In this document: positions 33,887 to 44,465 of the stretch, in pieces | How positions within the stretch are numbered: the stretch's first letter is position 1 | How the letters are laid out: each line of letters starts with the position of its first letter | Assembly: GCF_000712295.1 (NCBI RefSeq) | Contig: NZ_JMKI01000002.1 | Coordinates: 62,015 to 126,014 of the forward strand | From: Synergistes jonesii | Lineage (GTDB): Bacteria > Synergistota > Synergistia > Synergistales > Synergistaceae | DNA: 64,000 nucleotides | Reading direction: 5' to 3' | Made by a program: the position numbers and the translations under genes | The notes under the pieces: model-generated | The model's database searches: none | What the model was told of the DNA's origin: nothing | The model's input: only the letters and a program-made list of their open reading frames with translations

Positions 33887-35672
33887 TTCTCTCGCCCCTT
33901 TCTATCGCCGAAACAGGGCAGACGCAGGCGCAGAGCCCGCAGCCGGTGCAGAGCGGCGCGTTCACAACGGCGCGCCCCGCTTCGTCCGGCGTTATCGCCG
34001 GGCAGCCTATTTCTTTTATGCATCTGCCGCATTTGATACATTTATCGTTCACAAAGCAGATCGCCTCGGGCTTTTTAAGCTGCGCGACGCAGGGAGCCTC
34101 AGCTATGACGGCGGAGACTCCGGCGAAGCCTACCGCTTCGCGTATCGCGCCGACGGCGCTTTCAAAGTCGAAGGGGTTGACGCGCGACACGCGCTTCACG
34201 CCGCAGGCGCGCAATATCGTTTCGATGTCGAGCGCCGGTGCGTCGTCTCCCAGCGCGCGCTTGCCGGTCCCCGGGTGCGGCTGCTGCCCCGTCATGGCAG
34301 TCGTACGGTTGTCAAGGACTATCACCGTTATGTCCGTCCCTTGATATACCGCGTTTATCACGCCGGGGATGCCCGTGTGGAAGAATGTCGAGTCGCCGAT
34401 GAACGCCAGGCACTTCGCCCCGGCGTCGGCGAGCGCGAGCCCCTGGGCGATCGTTATCCCCGCGCCCATGCAGAGGCAGGTGTCGACCATGTTGAGCGGA
34501 GCGGCGTTGCCGAGCGTGTAGCAGCCGATGTCGCCGCAGTAGATCGCCTTTTTGAGATCCTTCGTCGCCACCTTCGCCGCGTAGAATGAAGCGCGGTGCG
34601 GGCAGCCGGCGCAGAGCACCGGCGGGCGCACGGGAAGCTGTGGAAGTTCCTCTCTCTCTTCCTTTTCCTGCGGCAGGCCGAGATATTTTATAAGAGCCTT
34701 TTTAACTATTTCAAATGAGTATTCGCCGTTCTTCGGCATGTCGCCGCTGCGCTTGCCGAGCACCGGCACGCGCCCAGCAGCTTCTATCAGAAGCTGCTCT
34801 TCGACGACGGGGTCGAGCTCCTCGACGACGAGAACGGAATCGACCGACGAAATAAATTTTTTCGTCAGCCGCTCGGGCATAGGGTAGGGAGTGCCGACCT
34901 TGTAGAGCAGAACGTCCGCTCCGAGCTCCGCTATCGCTTCCTTCGCGTACAGGTAGGATACTCCGGAGACGGCCACGCCTTTGCGTCCGCGCCCTTCTAT
35001 GCGGTTGTAAGGCATTTTGTCGAAGTCGCGCGCCATCTCGCCCTGCTTCTCCTCGAGCTCGCCGTGTCGCCTGTAGGAGAGCGCCGGGAAGATGCACCAC
35101 TCGGGGCGCTTCTCAAAGCCGTCGCTCTTTTTTATTTCGGCGTCTATATCGAAATCGACGTCGGCGCTGGCGTGGCAGACGCGCGTCGTCGGGCGCAGGA
35201 ACGCCGGCAGAGAATATTTCTCGGAGAATTCGTAGGCGCTCAGCACCATCATATAGGCCTCCTCAGGCGACGAAGGGTCGAAGACGGGCAGATTCGCATG
35301 CTTGGCAAAGCCGCGCGTATCCTGCTCCGTCTGCGACGACCAGGGCCCCGGATCGTCGGCGACGGCTATGACCATGCCGCCCTTGACGCCGATATAGGAG
35401 AGGCTCATCAGCGGGTCGGAGGCCACGTTGAGCCCGACCTGCTTCATCGTGCAGAGGGATCGCGCTCCGGCGTAAGCCGCGCCGGCCGCCACCTCGAGCG
35501 CCGCTTTTTCGTTCGTCGACCACTGCACGCTGACGCCCGGCTTGTGGATGCCGACGAGCGTTTCGATTATCTCCGTCGAAGGCGTGCCAGGATAGCCGGC
35601 CGCGACGGAGACTCCGGCCGCAAGCGCTCCGAGCGCTATAGCTTCGTTGCCCATGCAGACTTTCACGCTCAT
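33876..35672 (-). CDS. iorA: Indolepyruvate:ferredoxin oxidoreductase alpha subunit
   Basis: 598 residues from the ATG at 35672 after GGGGGTTGGA; an upstream in-frame start would run into the terminator hairpin. The N-terminal part (VCMGNEAIALGALAAGVSVAAGYPGTPSTE) is the pyrimidine-binding domain. GDIGCYTLG and GDSTFFHTGIPGVINAVYQGTDITVIVLDN around 385-450 form the TPP-binding domain. The C-terminus has two 4Fe-4S motifs (CIKCGRCIKEIGCP and CTGCGLCACVCP). A promoter, leader and intrinsic terminator precede it, indicating attenuation control. Confidence 0.95.
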   Translation of the reverse strand: MSVKVCMGNEAIALGALAAGVSVAAGYPGTPSTEIIETLVGIHKPGVSVQWSTNEKAALEVAAGAAYAGARSLCTMKQVGLNVASDPLMSLSYIGVKGGMVIAVADDPGPWSSQTEQDTRGFAKHANLPVFDPSSPEEAYMMVLSAYEFSEKYSLPAFLRPTTRVCHASADVDFDIDAEIKKSDGFEKRPEWCIFPALSYRRHGELEEKQGEMARDFDKMPYNRIEGRGRKGVAVSGVSYLYAKEAIAELGADVLLYKVGTPYPMPERLTKKFISSVDSVLVVEELDPVVEEQLLIEAAGRVPVLGKRSGDMPKNGEYSFEIVKKALIKYLGLPQEKEEREELPQLPVRPPVLCAGCPHRASFYAAKVATKDLKKAIYCGDIGCYTLGNAAPLNMVDTCLCMGAGITIAQGLALADAGAKCLAFIGDSTFFHTGIPGVINAVYQGTDITVIVLDNRTTAMTGQQPHPGTGKRALGDDAPALDIETILRACGVKRVSRVNPFDFESAVGAIREAVGFAGVSAVIAEAPCVAQLKKPEAICFVNDKCIKCGRCIKEIGCPAITPDEAGRAVVNAPLCTGCGLCACVCPVSAIERGERNGK

Positions 35673-35697
35673 ATTCCAACCCCCATTTGATAGTAAC

Positions 35698-35728
35698 AAA
35701 AAAAGGCTTTGCCGCATCGACAAAGCCT
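35698..35728 (-). terminator. Attenuator-type terminator in the iorA leader
   Basis: On the minus strand AGGCTTTG and CAAAGCCT form a perfect 8-bp stem with a 9-nt loop and run into TTTTTTT. It lies between the iorA promoter and start codon, about 25 nt before the ATG, so it must be bypassed for expression. Confidence 0.85.
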
Positions 35729-35752
35729 CGAATCCACATTACCGTTCGTCAA

Positions 35753-35791
35753 CTCGTCTTCGCTCAGCTTCTCTATATCTTATCTGTCCTC
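35753..35791 (-). promoter_or_regulatory. Phased NAG triplet array in the iorA leader (TRAP-like)
   Basis: Read 5' to 3' on the minus strand the leader contains GAG, CAG, AAG, TAG, AAG, GAG, AAG and GAG, whose first bases are spaced 5, 5, 6, 5, 5, 5 and 5 nt apart (plus-strand CTN starts at 35789, 35784, 35779, 35773, 35768, 35763, 35758, 35753). TRAP binds NAG triplets (preferring GAG/UAG) separated by two or three bases. The triplet set here is degenerate, so function is only suggested. Confidence 0.4.
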
Positions 35792-35833
35792 TTCAACATC
35801 CGCAAAAGGCTGCCCCTCCGCGCAACGAATGTA

Positions 35834-35862
35834 TTTATACCCCACGCGCGGACAAATGTCAA
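35834..35862 (-). promoter_or_regulatory. Promoter of the iorA-iorB-paaK operon
   Basis: On the minus strand TTGACA (complement of 35857-35862) and TATAAA (complement of 35834-35839) are spaced 17 nt. Transcription would begin near 35827 and make a leader of about 155 nt. Confidence 0.75.
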
Positions 35863-36071
35863 GTTTTCGCAAGAACCCTCACGATTGGGTCACGATCGGG
35901 CGGCCGGAACATTTTTCAAGAGCGCTCATACTGTGACATTATCACGGAGCGACTGCGCCGCATCGCACGGCCGATAAACCTGCGGCGCGAAATATAGTAT
36001 AATTTATATAGATTATAAGCCGATGTTTCGGCGCTCTTTTTGCGTTTTTGCCGCACGAAGGAGGAGTGAAA

Positions 36072-36983
36072 ATGTATAAAAGCTTTGACGAAATAATAAA
36101 CGACGGCGGGAGCCTCGCGGGTAGCAGCGTAGTCGCGGCCGCCGCGGACAGGGAAACACTGGCCGCATTGAAGATGGCCTTCGAGCGCGGCCTCGGGCAC
36201 GCGCTGCTGACCGGCCGCGAAAAAATCATAGCGCCGATCGCCGAGGAGTTCGGCGTCGCAGACAAATGCGAGATATTAGACGCCGAAAGCGAGGTTGAAG
36301 CGGTAAAAAGGGCCGTCGCCGCCGCGCGCGACGGCTGCGCGGACGTATTGATGAACGGCGCGGCGGACGCGCCCGTCCTGATGCGCGCGGCGCTCGACCG
36401 CGAATGCGGCCTGCGCTGCGGCAGAACCGTCAGCTATCTCGCTGTGATGGAGATTCCCAATGAAGGACATCTGTCGTTCTGCTCGGACGGCGCCTTCATC
36501 GTCGCGCCGACGCTCGACCAGAAGAAGCACATACTTAGGAACGCGCTGAAGGCGATTCATGCGCTCGGCTACGAGCACGTCAACGTCGCCTGCATCGCGG
36601 CAGGCGAACGCATCGATCGGAAGATTCCCTCGGCGGCGGACGCCGCGGCGCTCGTAGCGGCCTGGCGCGCCGGGGAGTTCGACGACCTGCCCTGCACCTG
36701 CACGATAGAGGGACCCATGTCGGTCGACGTGGCGGCGTCGAGCAAAACCGCCGAGCGCAGGGGCATAAAGAGCGTCATCGCCGGGAAGGCTGACCTCCTC
36801 CTCGCTCCCAATATCGAATGCGGCAGCGCGCTCTGCAGGACGCTCGTCTGCTACTGCGGCGCAAAGTTCGCCGGCGTAGCGCTCGGCGCGAGGGTACCGA
36901 TAGCGCTTTCGATGCCGTCGGACGACGCGGAGACGAGGTTCCGCGGCGCGGCGATCGCCTGCGCGGCCGCGGCCGGACGTTAG
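36072..36983 (+). CDS. Phosphate acetyl/butyryltransferase-family enzyme
   Basis: 303 residues from the ATG at 36072 after GGAGGAG. Matches the PTA_PTB family: SSVVAAAADRETLAALKMAFERGLGHALLTG at the start, AEVLMNGAADAPVLM-like core near 95, and AGKADLLLAPNIECGSALCRTLV near 240. These enzymes interchange acyl-CoA and acyl phosphate, the step before ATP generation by an acyl kinase. No acyl kinase is adjacent. Neighbouring iorAB-paaK suggests amino-acid-derived acyl-CoAs as substrates, but acyl specificity is not determined here. Confidence 0.85.
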   Translation: MYKSFDEIINDGGSLAGSSVVAAAADRETLAALKMAFERGLGHALLTGREKIIAPIAEEFGVADKCEILDAESEVEAVKRAVAAARDGCADVLMNGAADAPVLMRAALDRECGLRCGRTVSYLAVMEIPNEGHLSFCSDGAFIVAPTLDQKKHILRNALKAIHALGYEHVNVACIAAGERIDRKIPSAADAAALVAAWRAGEFDDLPCTCTIEGPMSVDVAASSKTAERRGIKSVIAGKADLLLAPNIECGSALCRTLVCYCGAKFAGVALGARVPIALSMPSDDAETRFRGAAIACAAAAGR

Positions 36984-37039
36984 TTGAATAAAATTGGGCG
37001 GCCTTGCGCCGCCGAATAATCTGAAACGGAGATGTTTGA

Positions 37040-37546
37040 ATGAAAAGAAAACTTATCGCGCTTGTCTCAATGCTGGCGGCGGCAATGCTCTTAGCAGCGC
37101 CGGCGTCGGCGCTGCGCCGCGGGGACGCGGCGGCTGATTTCATGCTGAAAGGACTCGACGGCAAGGCCTTTTCCCTCTCAGAGCAGAGAGGAAAGGTCGT
37201 CGTGCTGAATTTCTGGGCGACCTGGTGCCCCCCCTGTCGCGGCGAGATGCCGGAGTTCAACGAACTGGCGGAAGAGCTTTCCGACAGGGGCGACGCGGCG
37301 CTCTTCGCGATAAACCTGACCGACGGAAGGCGCGATACAAAGGAGAAGGTAAAAGAGTTCATCGTCAAAAACGGCTACAACTCGCTGACGGTGCTGCTCG
37401 ACGACGGAGCCCGCGTCGCGGATCATTTCGGCGTACGCTACATCCCTACGACCTTCGTGCTCGACCGCGGCGGAAAGATATCCGGCGTGATTCAGGGCGC
37501 GGCGACGAAGGAAAATGTCTTGAAGCTGGTGAAAGAGACAAAATAA
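37040..37546 (+). CDS. TlpA/ResA-like exported thioredoxin
   Basis: 168 residues. A signal peptide (MKRKLIALVSMLAAAMLLAAPASA) precedes a thioredoxin fold with FWATWCPPCRGEMPEF as active site and RYIPTTFVLDRGG as the cis-proline loop. It acts outside the cytoplasmic membrane as a thiol-disulfide reductase. The CcdA-like membrane protein encoded 3 nt downstream would supply its electrons. No cytochrome c maturation genes are nearby, so the client proteins are unknown. Confidence 0.92.
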   Translation: MKRKLIALVSMLAAAMLLAAPASALRRGDAAADFMLKGLDGKAFSLSEQRGKVVVLNFWATWCPPCRGEMPEFNELAEELSDRGDAALFAINLTDGRRDTKEKVKEFIVKNGYNSLTVLLDDGARVADHFGVRYIPTTFVLDRGGKISGVIQGAATKENVLKLVKETK

Positions 37547-37549
37547 GCT

Positions 37550-38221
37550 ATGGCGCGCGAACTGCCGCTGCTTTTTTTAGAAGGCTTCCTCGCCTTCATT
37601 TCCCCCTGCATGCTGCCGATGCTGCCGGTCTACCTGATGTACCTCGCGGCCGAGAGCGAAGGGGGGAAGCGCGCGAGCGTCGCGAACACGATAGGCTTCG
37701 TCGCCGGCTTTTCGATGGTCTTCATGGCGATGGGCGCGACGGCGACGGCGATAGGCTCGACGCTCGCCGAGCATCCGGCGCTGCTGCGGCGCGTCAGCGG
37801 CGCGGTGATCGCGCTATTCGGGCTGCACTTCCTCGGGCTCTTGAAGATCGGCTTCCTCGACGTTGAGAAAAAGCTGGGCGAAGGGACGAAGCGCGGCGGC
37901 TTCACGGGCGCGCTGCTCTTCGGAGGAGCCTTCTCCCTCGGCTGGACGCCGTGCCTCGGCCCCTTCCTCGCCTCCGCGCTGTTGCTGGCCGGCAACGGCA
38001 AAACGCTCTGGCAGGGGGTCTTCTGCCTATTCGTTTTTTCGATGGGGCTCGGTATACCCTATATAATCGCGGCGCTTCTCTTTACGCGGATAAAAGGGGT
38101 GTTCCAATGGCTGCGCAGGAACGGCGCGGCGATCAAAAAGATTTCCGGCGCCGTCCTCGTAGCGGCCGGAATTGCCATAGCGACAGATTATTTCGCTTAC
38201 TGGGCGGCGCTCTTCGGCTAA
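37550..38221 (+). CDS. CcdA/DsbD-type thiol-electron transporter
   Basis: 223 residues with six hydrophobic helices. Each half has one conserved cysteine in a proline context (FISPCMLPMLPVYL near 20 and GWTPCLGPFLAS near 133), the pair that carries reducing equivalents from cytoplasmic thioredoxin across the membrane. It forms a two-gene unit with the TlpA-like protein. The ribosome site is weak, consistent with coupling to the upstream gene. Confidence 0.9.
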   Translation: MARELPLLFLEGFLAFISPCMLPMLPVYLMYLAAESEGGKRASVANTIGFVAGFSMVFMAMGATATAIGSTLAEHPALLRRVSGAVIALFGLHFLGLLKIGFLDVEKKLGEGTKRGGFTGALLFGGAFSLGWTPCLGPFLASALLLAGNGKTLWQGVFCLFVFSMGLGIPYIIAALLFTRIKGVFQWLRRNGAAIKKISGAVLVAAGIAIATDYFAYWAALFG

Positions 38222-38231
38222 AAGGGCGCCG

Positions 38232-39146
38232 CTATTTTTTCGCCTTTGCCGCGCTCAGCTTCTCGCGGATGACTCCTTCAAGCTCGGTTATCAGCATACC
38301 GGCGATTATCAACGCGCCGCCGACGGCTCCCTGTAGATGGAAGGGGTCCTGTCCGCTCGCGACCGCGATGATGTAGCCGAAGAGCCCTTCGAGAGAAAAT
38401 ATGACGGCCGTGTGCGTCGCGCTGGTCTTTTTCTGAGCCCTGAACTGAAGTATGAAGCACAGTATCGTGTTGCCGAGCGATACCGTGAGAAGCGCCGCCC
38501 ACACCTTAGCGCTGAAGGAAGCCGGATTCGGCGGCGGCTCGAATGCGGCGGCCAATGCCGTCAGTATCGACGCAAGTATTATTATGTGAAGCGCGACGAG
38601 GCGCACGGCTTCGACGCGGCGCGAACAGTAGTGGGCCCCTAACACCTGGACCGCGTAGAATATCGCCATTACGAAGGAAAGCAAATCGCCAAAGTTGAAT
38701 TCCATGCCGGGCGTGAAGCCCATGACGAGAAGCCCGAGCGTCGTGATGCCGGCCGCCGCGAAGAGCCACGCCGAGGGACGTACGCGGTATATCAGCCAGA
38801 CGAGCGCCGGCGTCATGATGACGTTCAGCCCGCCTATGAAGGCCTGCTTGCTCGCGGTGCTGTAAGTAAGGCCGAAGGTCATCGATACGAAGACGCAGAC
38901 GAGTATCGCGGCCAGCATGAAGGAGAGCTTCCAATCATATTTCGTCGCCGTGATTATTTTTTTCGGGAACAATATCATCAGAAATAACGCCGACAAGAGC
39001 ATGCGCAAAGCTATCGCCCACAGAGGCGTGACAGCGCGCGCGAGCAGCGCCGAGATCGGTATCCCCGCACCCCATATGAACGAGACTAAGACGAGCGTCA
39101 TATCGGCCTTGAAGGCTTCGCGGCGGTTCACAACTTCTTCGCTCAC
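38232..39146 (-). CDS. EamA/DMT-family transporter
   Basis: 304 residues from a GTG start after GGAGGGGG (an upstream ATG is out of frame and stops at once). Ten hydrophobic helices form two EamA repeats; LVSFIWGAGIPISALLARAVTPLWAIALRML is the typical first repeat opening. Such transporters export amino acids or metabolites; the substrate is unknown. A second EamA gene lies about 60 nt upstream on the same strand. Confidence 0.88.
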   Translation of the reverse strand: MSEEVVNRREAFKADMTLVLVSFIWGAGIPISALLARAVTPLWAIALRMLLSALFLMILFPKKIITATKYDWKLSFMLAAILVCVFVSMTFGLTYSTASKQAFIGGLNVIMTPALVWLIYRVRPSAWLFAAAGITTLGLLVMGFTPGMEFNFGDLLSFVMAIFYAVQVLGAHYCSRRVEAVRLVALHIIILASILTALAAAFEPPPNPASFSAKVWAALLTVSLGNTILCFILQFRAQKKTSATHTAVIFSLEGLFGYIIAVASGQDPFHLQGAVGGALIIAGMLITELEGVIREKLSAAKAKK

Positions 39147-39206
39147 ATGGCCCCCTCCTTTTTAAGCGCGCCCGTGGAGCGCGGCGCTCTCGGATGACGC
39201 ATAATC

Positions 39207-40130
39207 CTACAGGCCGACGACGATCGAGCCGGCTATGATCATCACGATGCCGCACCACTGCGGCTTCGCAAGGCTCTCCTTGAGCACAAAGCGTCCGTAG
39301 AGCGCGGCGAGGAAGGGGCTCGTCGCAGTGATGGCGGTGACGACGGCGACGGGCATGGCGGAGATGCATTTCGCGTAGACGACGGAGCCGAAGCAAAGCC
39401 CTACCACCGCGGCTGAGAGGAAATATGCGGCAGCCGCAGGAGGGACGCTCGAAAGCGGCCTGGTCGCGGAGCGTCGGAATTTTACGGTAAGGATGCGCAC
39501 GACGAGCGTTACGATCATAAACGCGAAGGCGCGGTAAAAGGTTATCTCCGCCGCTCCGAGCTGCGAGATATTCATCGCTATTTTCGTCACCGGCGACGCG
39601 AGCGCCCAACAGAGGCCGCCGCCGAGGGCGAAGGAGAAGCCCCTCATCAGCCGTCCAGCGCCGTAGCGGGGTTTTTCGCCGTGCTCGGCCTTTTCACCGC
39701 CGAAGCGCAGCAGGAGCAGCCCCCCTACTACTACCGCGACGCCCCATATCAGCTTCGGCGTCACAGGTTCGCCGAGCATCAGCCACGACGTGAAGATGAC
39801 GAGTATCGGATACGAGTTAGCGACTGGGATGGCTAGACTGACGCCCATCTCGCGTATCGCCAGGAAGAAAAAGAGGTCGCCGAGCGTGTAGCTCGTTATC
39901 ACGCTGAAGAAAAAGTAAACCCAAGCCAGCGGAGAGGTCACTACGGGAATCTTTCCGCCGCAGCTTATCAGCGCTACGGCCGCCGACGCGGCTAAGAAGG
40001 AGACGGCGCGGAAGGGGTTGACCTCGTGTATCGAACACCCCGCGCGCGCGAGGCCGCTGTTTACCATAATAGGAGAAGCCGCCCACATCGCGGCGGCCAG
40101 AAAGCTCATAAGGAATCCCCATAAAGGCAT
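39207..40130 (-). CDS. EamA/DMT-family transporter
   Basis: 307 residues from the ATG at 40130, nine bases after GGGAGG; a GTG three codons earlier directly abuts that site. Ten helices in two EamA repeats (ESLAKPQWCGIVMIIAGSIVVGL closes the second). It is only distantly similar to its neighbour at 38232-39146. The two co-oriented genes may act on related solutes, but nothing fixes the substrate. Confidence 0.87.
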   Translation of the reverse strand: MPLWGFLMSFLAAAMWAASPIMVNSGLARAGCSIHEVNPFRAVSFLAASAAVALISCGGKIPVVTSPLAWVYFFFSVITSYTLGDLFFFLAIREMGVSLAIPVANSYPILVIFTSWLMLGEPVTPKLIWGVAVVVGGLLLLRFGGEKAEHGEKPRYGAGRLMRGFSFALGGGLCWALASPVTKIAMNISQLGAAEITFYRAFAFMIVTLVVRILTVKFRRSATRPLSSVPPAAAAYFLSAAVVGLCFGSVVYAKCISAMPVAVVTAITATSPFLAALYGRFVLKESLAKPQWCGIVMIIAGSIVVGL

Positions 40131-40257
40131 AGTACGCACCCTCCCCGCGCATATTTTACACGATTTTCATTATAGTTGTAACAAGCGGCTCAATTTGCCT
40201 CTTTTTGTGTTATAGTGGAACGAGCGTTACAGGAAAATAGGGGGACGTGAACGACAG

Positions 40258-41385
40258 ATGGAGCTTTTTATCCGCACGCTCGAGGCCGCGACATGGCAGA
40301 ATGCCGTGATGACGCTCGTGGGAGCCGCGCTGATCTATCTCGCGGTGAAAAAGGAATTCGAACCGAACCTGCTGCTGCCGATGGGCTTCGGTACGATACT
40401 TGTGAACCTTCCGCTCTCCTCCGCGCTCGACCAGCTCGCCGGCGGAAAGCTCGTCGAAGGCGCGCTTTCGATGTTCTTCAGGCTCGGCATCGCGACCGAG
40501 ATATTTCCTCTGCTGATACTCGTCGCGGTCGGCGCGATGTGCGACTTCACGCCGCTGCTCGCAAACCCGAAGATGTTCGTCTTCGGCATCACTGCGCAGG
40601 CCGGCATATTTCTGACGATGGGGCTTGCGCTCTTCTTCGGCTACAACGTCTTCGAGGCGGCGTCGATAGGGATAATAGGCGCGGCCGACGGGCCGACGTC
40701 GATATACGTCTCGTCGCGCTTCGCGCCGCACCTGCTCGGACCGATCTCCGTAGCGGCCTACACCTACATGGCGCTCGTGCCTCTGATTCAGCCGCCGGTG
40801 ATAATGGCTCTGACGACACAGAAGGAGCGCCGGATAAAGATGCCCTACGCCGAACGGCCGGTGTCGCGCCGTATGCTGATTCTCTTTCCTATAGCGATAA
40901 CTATCATAGGCGGCGTGATAGCCCCCGCTTCGGTCTCGCTGCTCGGCTTCGTGATGTTCGGCAACCTGCTGCGCGTCAGCGGCGTTACGGACCGCCTCTC
41001 CAACGCCGCGCAGAACGAGCTTGCGAACATCGTGACGATACTGCTCGGCTTTTCGATATCGGCCACGATGACCGGCGAAAAGTTCGTGAACGTCGACACC
41101 CTCGTTATCATAGCGATGGGGCTCATAGCCTTCGTCCTCGACACGGCCGGCGGCGTGCTGACCGCTAAGCTTCTGAATCTCTTCCTTCCGAAGGAGCGGC
41201 GCGTGAACCCGATGGTCGGCGCGGCGGGGATTTCCGCCTTCCCGATGTCGGCGCGGACGATACAGCGCATGGGACAGAAGGCGGACCCCGCTAACCATCT
41301 GTTGATGCACGCGGTCGGCGCGAACGTCGCCGGACAGATAGGCTCGGTGCTCGCCGGAGGGGCCCTGCTCGCCTTCCTCGGATAG
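40258..41385 (+). CDS. Na+-translocating decarboxylase beta subunit (OadB/GcdB/MmdB type), orphan
   Basis: 375 residues with about eleven hydrophobic segments. EAASIGIIGAADGPTSIYVSSRF near 140 is the conserved segment with the aspartate essential for Na+ pumping, and GLLGFSISATMTGEKFVN-like sequence near 260 is the second ion-site region. The subunit couples decarboxylation of biotin-bound carboxylate to Na+ export. The alpha, gamma and biotin-carrier genes are not in the window, so it either works with subunits encoded elsewhere or has a different role. GGGGGACGTG is the ribosome site. Confidence 0.88.
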   Translation: MELFIRTLEAATWQNAVMTLVGAALIYLAVKKEFEPNLLLPMGFGTILVNLPLSSALDQLAGGKLVEGALSMFFRLGIATEIFPLLILVAVGAMCDFTPLLANPKMFVFGITAQAGIFLTMGLALFFGYNVFEAASIGIIGAADGPTSIYVSSRFAPHLLGPISVAAYTYMALVPLIQPPVIMALTTQKERRIKMPYAERPVSRRMLILFPIAITIIGGVIAPASVSLLGFVMFGNLLRVSGVTDRLSNAAQNELANIVTILLGFSISATMTGEKFVNVDTLVIIAMGLIAFVLDTAGGVLTAKLLNLFLPKERRVNPMVGAAGISAFPMSARTIQRMGQKADPANHLLMHAVGANVAGQIGSVLAGGALLAFLG

Positions 41386-41434
41386 AATGCTGTCATGAGC
41401 CTGCGAGGTGATTTTTTGTGAAGGCGGCCAAGAG

Positions 41435-43319
<1,885 letters not shown>

Positions 43320-43336
<17 letters not shown>

Positions 43337-44462
43337 AAGGATACTGCTTTCATACCCACATATGAGCGGAGACGAGCTCGAATACGTCAAGGACGCTTTC
43401 GCGTCGAACTGGATAGCGCCGCTCGGGCCGCACGTCGACGCCTTTGAAAAGGAGAGCGCCGAATTCGCGGGAGTAAAGTCCGCCCTCGCGCTATCGAGCG
43501 GCAGCGCGGCCATACATCTCGCGCTGAGGCTGCTGGGAGTCGGCGCCGGAGACGTAGTCTTCTGCTCGACTCTGACCTTCGTCGCGTCCGTAGCGCCGGC
43601 GGTATATCAGAACGCCACGCCGGTCTTCATCGATTCCGACGAAGAGACGTGGAATATGTCGCCGCGCGCGCTTCGCAGCGCCTTCGAGTGCGCTGAGCGG
43701 AAAGGCAAGCTGCCCAAGTGCGTCATTGTCGCCGAGCTCTACGGACAGCCGCCCAGGCTGGACGAAATATCGGCGCTGTGCGAGGAATACAGCGTGCCCA
43801 TCCTCGAAGACGCGGCGGAAGCCTTAGGCGCCGAGTATGACGGAAAGAAATGCGGCTCCTTCGGCAGCGTCGGGGTCTACTCCTACAACGGCAACAAGAT
43901 AATCACCACCTCCGGCGGCGGCATGCTGCTCTCCGACAACGAGGAATATGTCGAGAAGGCACGCTTCTTAGCGACGCAGGCGAGGGAGAGGGCTCCGTGG
44001 TACGAGCACAGGGAGATCGGCTATAACTACAGGATAAGCAACCTTCTCGCGGCCGTCGGACGCGCGCAGATGCTCCACCTTGACGAACGCGTCTCAAGAC
44101 GGCGCGAAATCTTCGCAAAATACAGAAGGGAGCTCACGGACGTCCCGGGAATCTCCTTTATGCCCGAGTACAAAAAATGCCGCGCGACGCGCTGGCTGAC
44201 CGCGGCGCTGATACCGCCCGGCAGCGGCAGAGATTTCACGGACGTGCTCGGCTACATGGACTCGCAGAACGTGGAATGCCGCCCCCTTTGGAAGCCTATG
44301 CACCTGCAGCCCTGCTTCGCCGGAGCGGAGTACTTCGCCGACGGCGAAAGGAGCGTCTCCGAAGAACTCTTCGCCCGCGGCATATGCCTGCCCTCGGCCT
44401 CCGCGATGACGGACGAAGAGCAGGAGTGGGTGATAAAATCTCTGAAGGAGAGCCTGTCATAG
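43320..44462 (+). CDS. DegT/DnrJ/EryC1-family aminotransferase (PglE-like)
   Basis: 380 residues if started at the ATG at 43320; ATG 43311 and an open frame to 43284 are alternatives, all overlapping the upstream gene. YSYNGNKIITTSGGGML carries the PLP lysine and is close to bacillosamine aminotransferases; SALALSSGSAAIHLAL and LEDAAEALGAEY are family motifs. It would aminate the 4-keto sugar formed by the dehydratase. Gene order dehydratase, aminotransferase, sugar-phosphate transferase and acetyltransferase matches di-N-acetylbacillosamine synthesis. Confidence 0.92.
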
Positions 44463-44465
44463 CGG

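Larger units (their letters stand above)
35673..36071. other. Divergent intergenic region between iorA and the Pta/Ptb-family gene
   Basis: About 400 nt, without a convincing gene. The left half contains the iorA promoter, leader and terminator on the minus strand. The right half holds a TATAAT at 35998-36003, a possible -10 box for the plus-strand gene, with no clear -35 box. Confidence 0.5.

Noticed and set aside
35770-35805. Eight-codon frame (ATG TTG AAG AGG ...) in the iorA leader as a leader peptide
   Set aside because: It has no Trp, Tyr or Phe codons and its only ribosome-like GGAGGGG is too far from the ATG.
35673-35830. T-box leader upstream of iorA
   Set aside because: No AGGGTGGNACCGCG-type antiterminator sequence and no specifier-loop structure is visible; the terminator alone is not enough.
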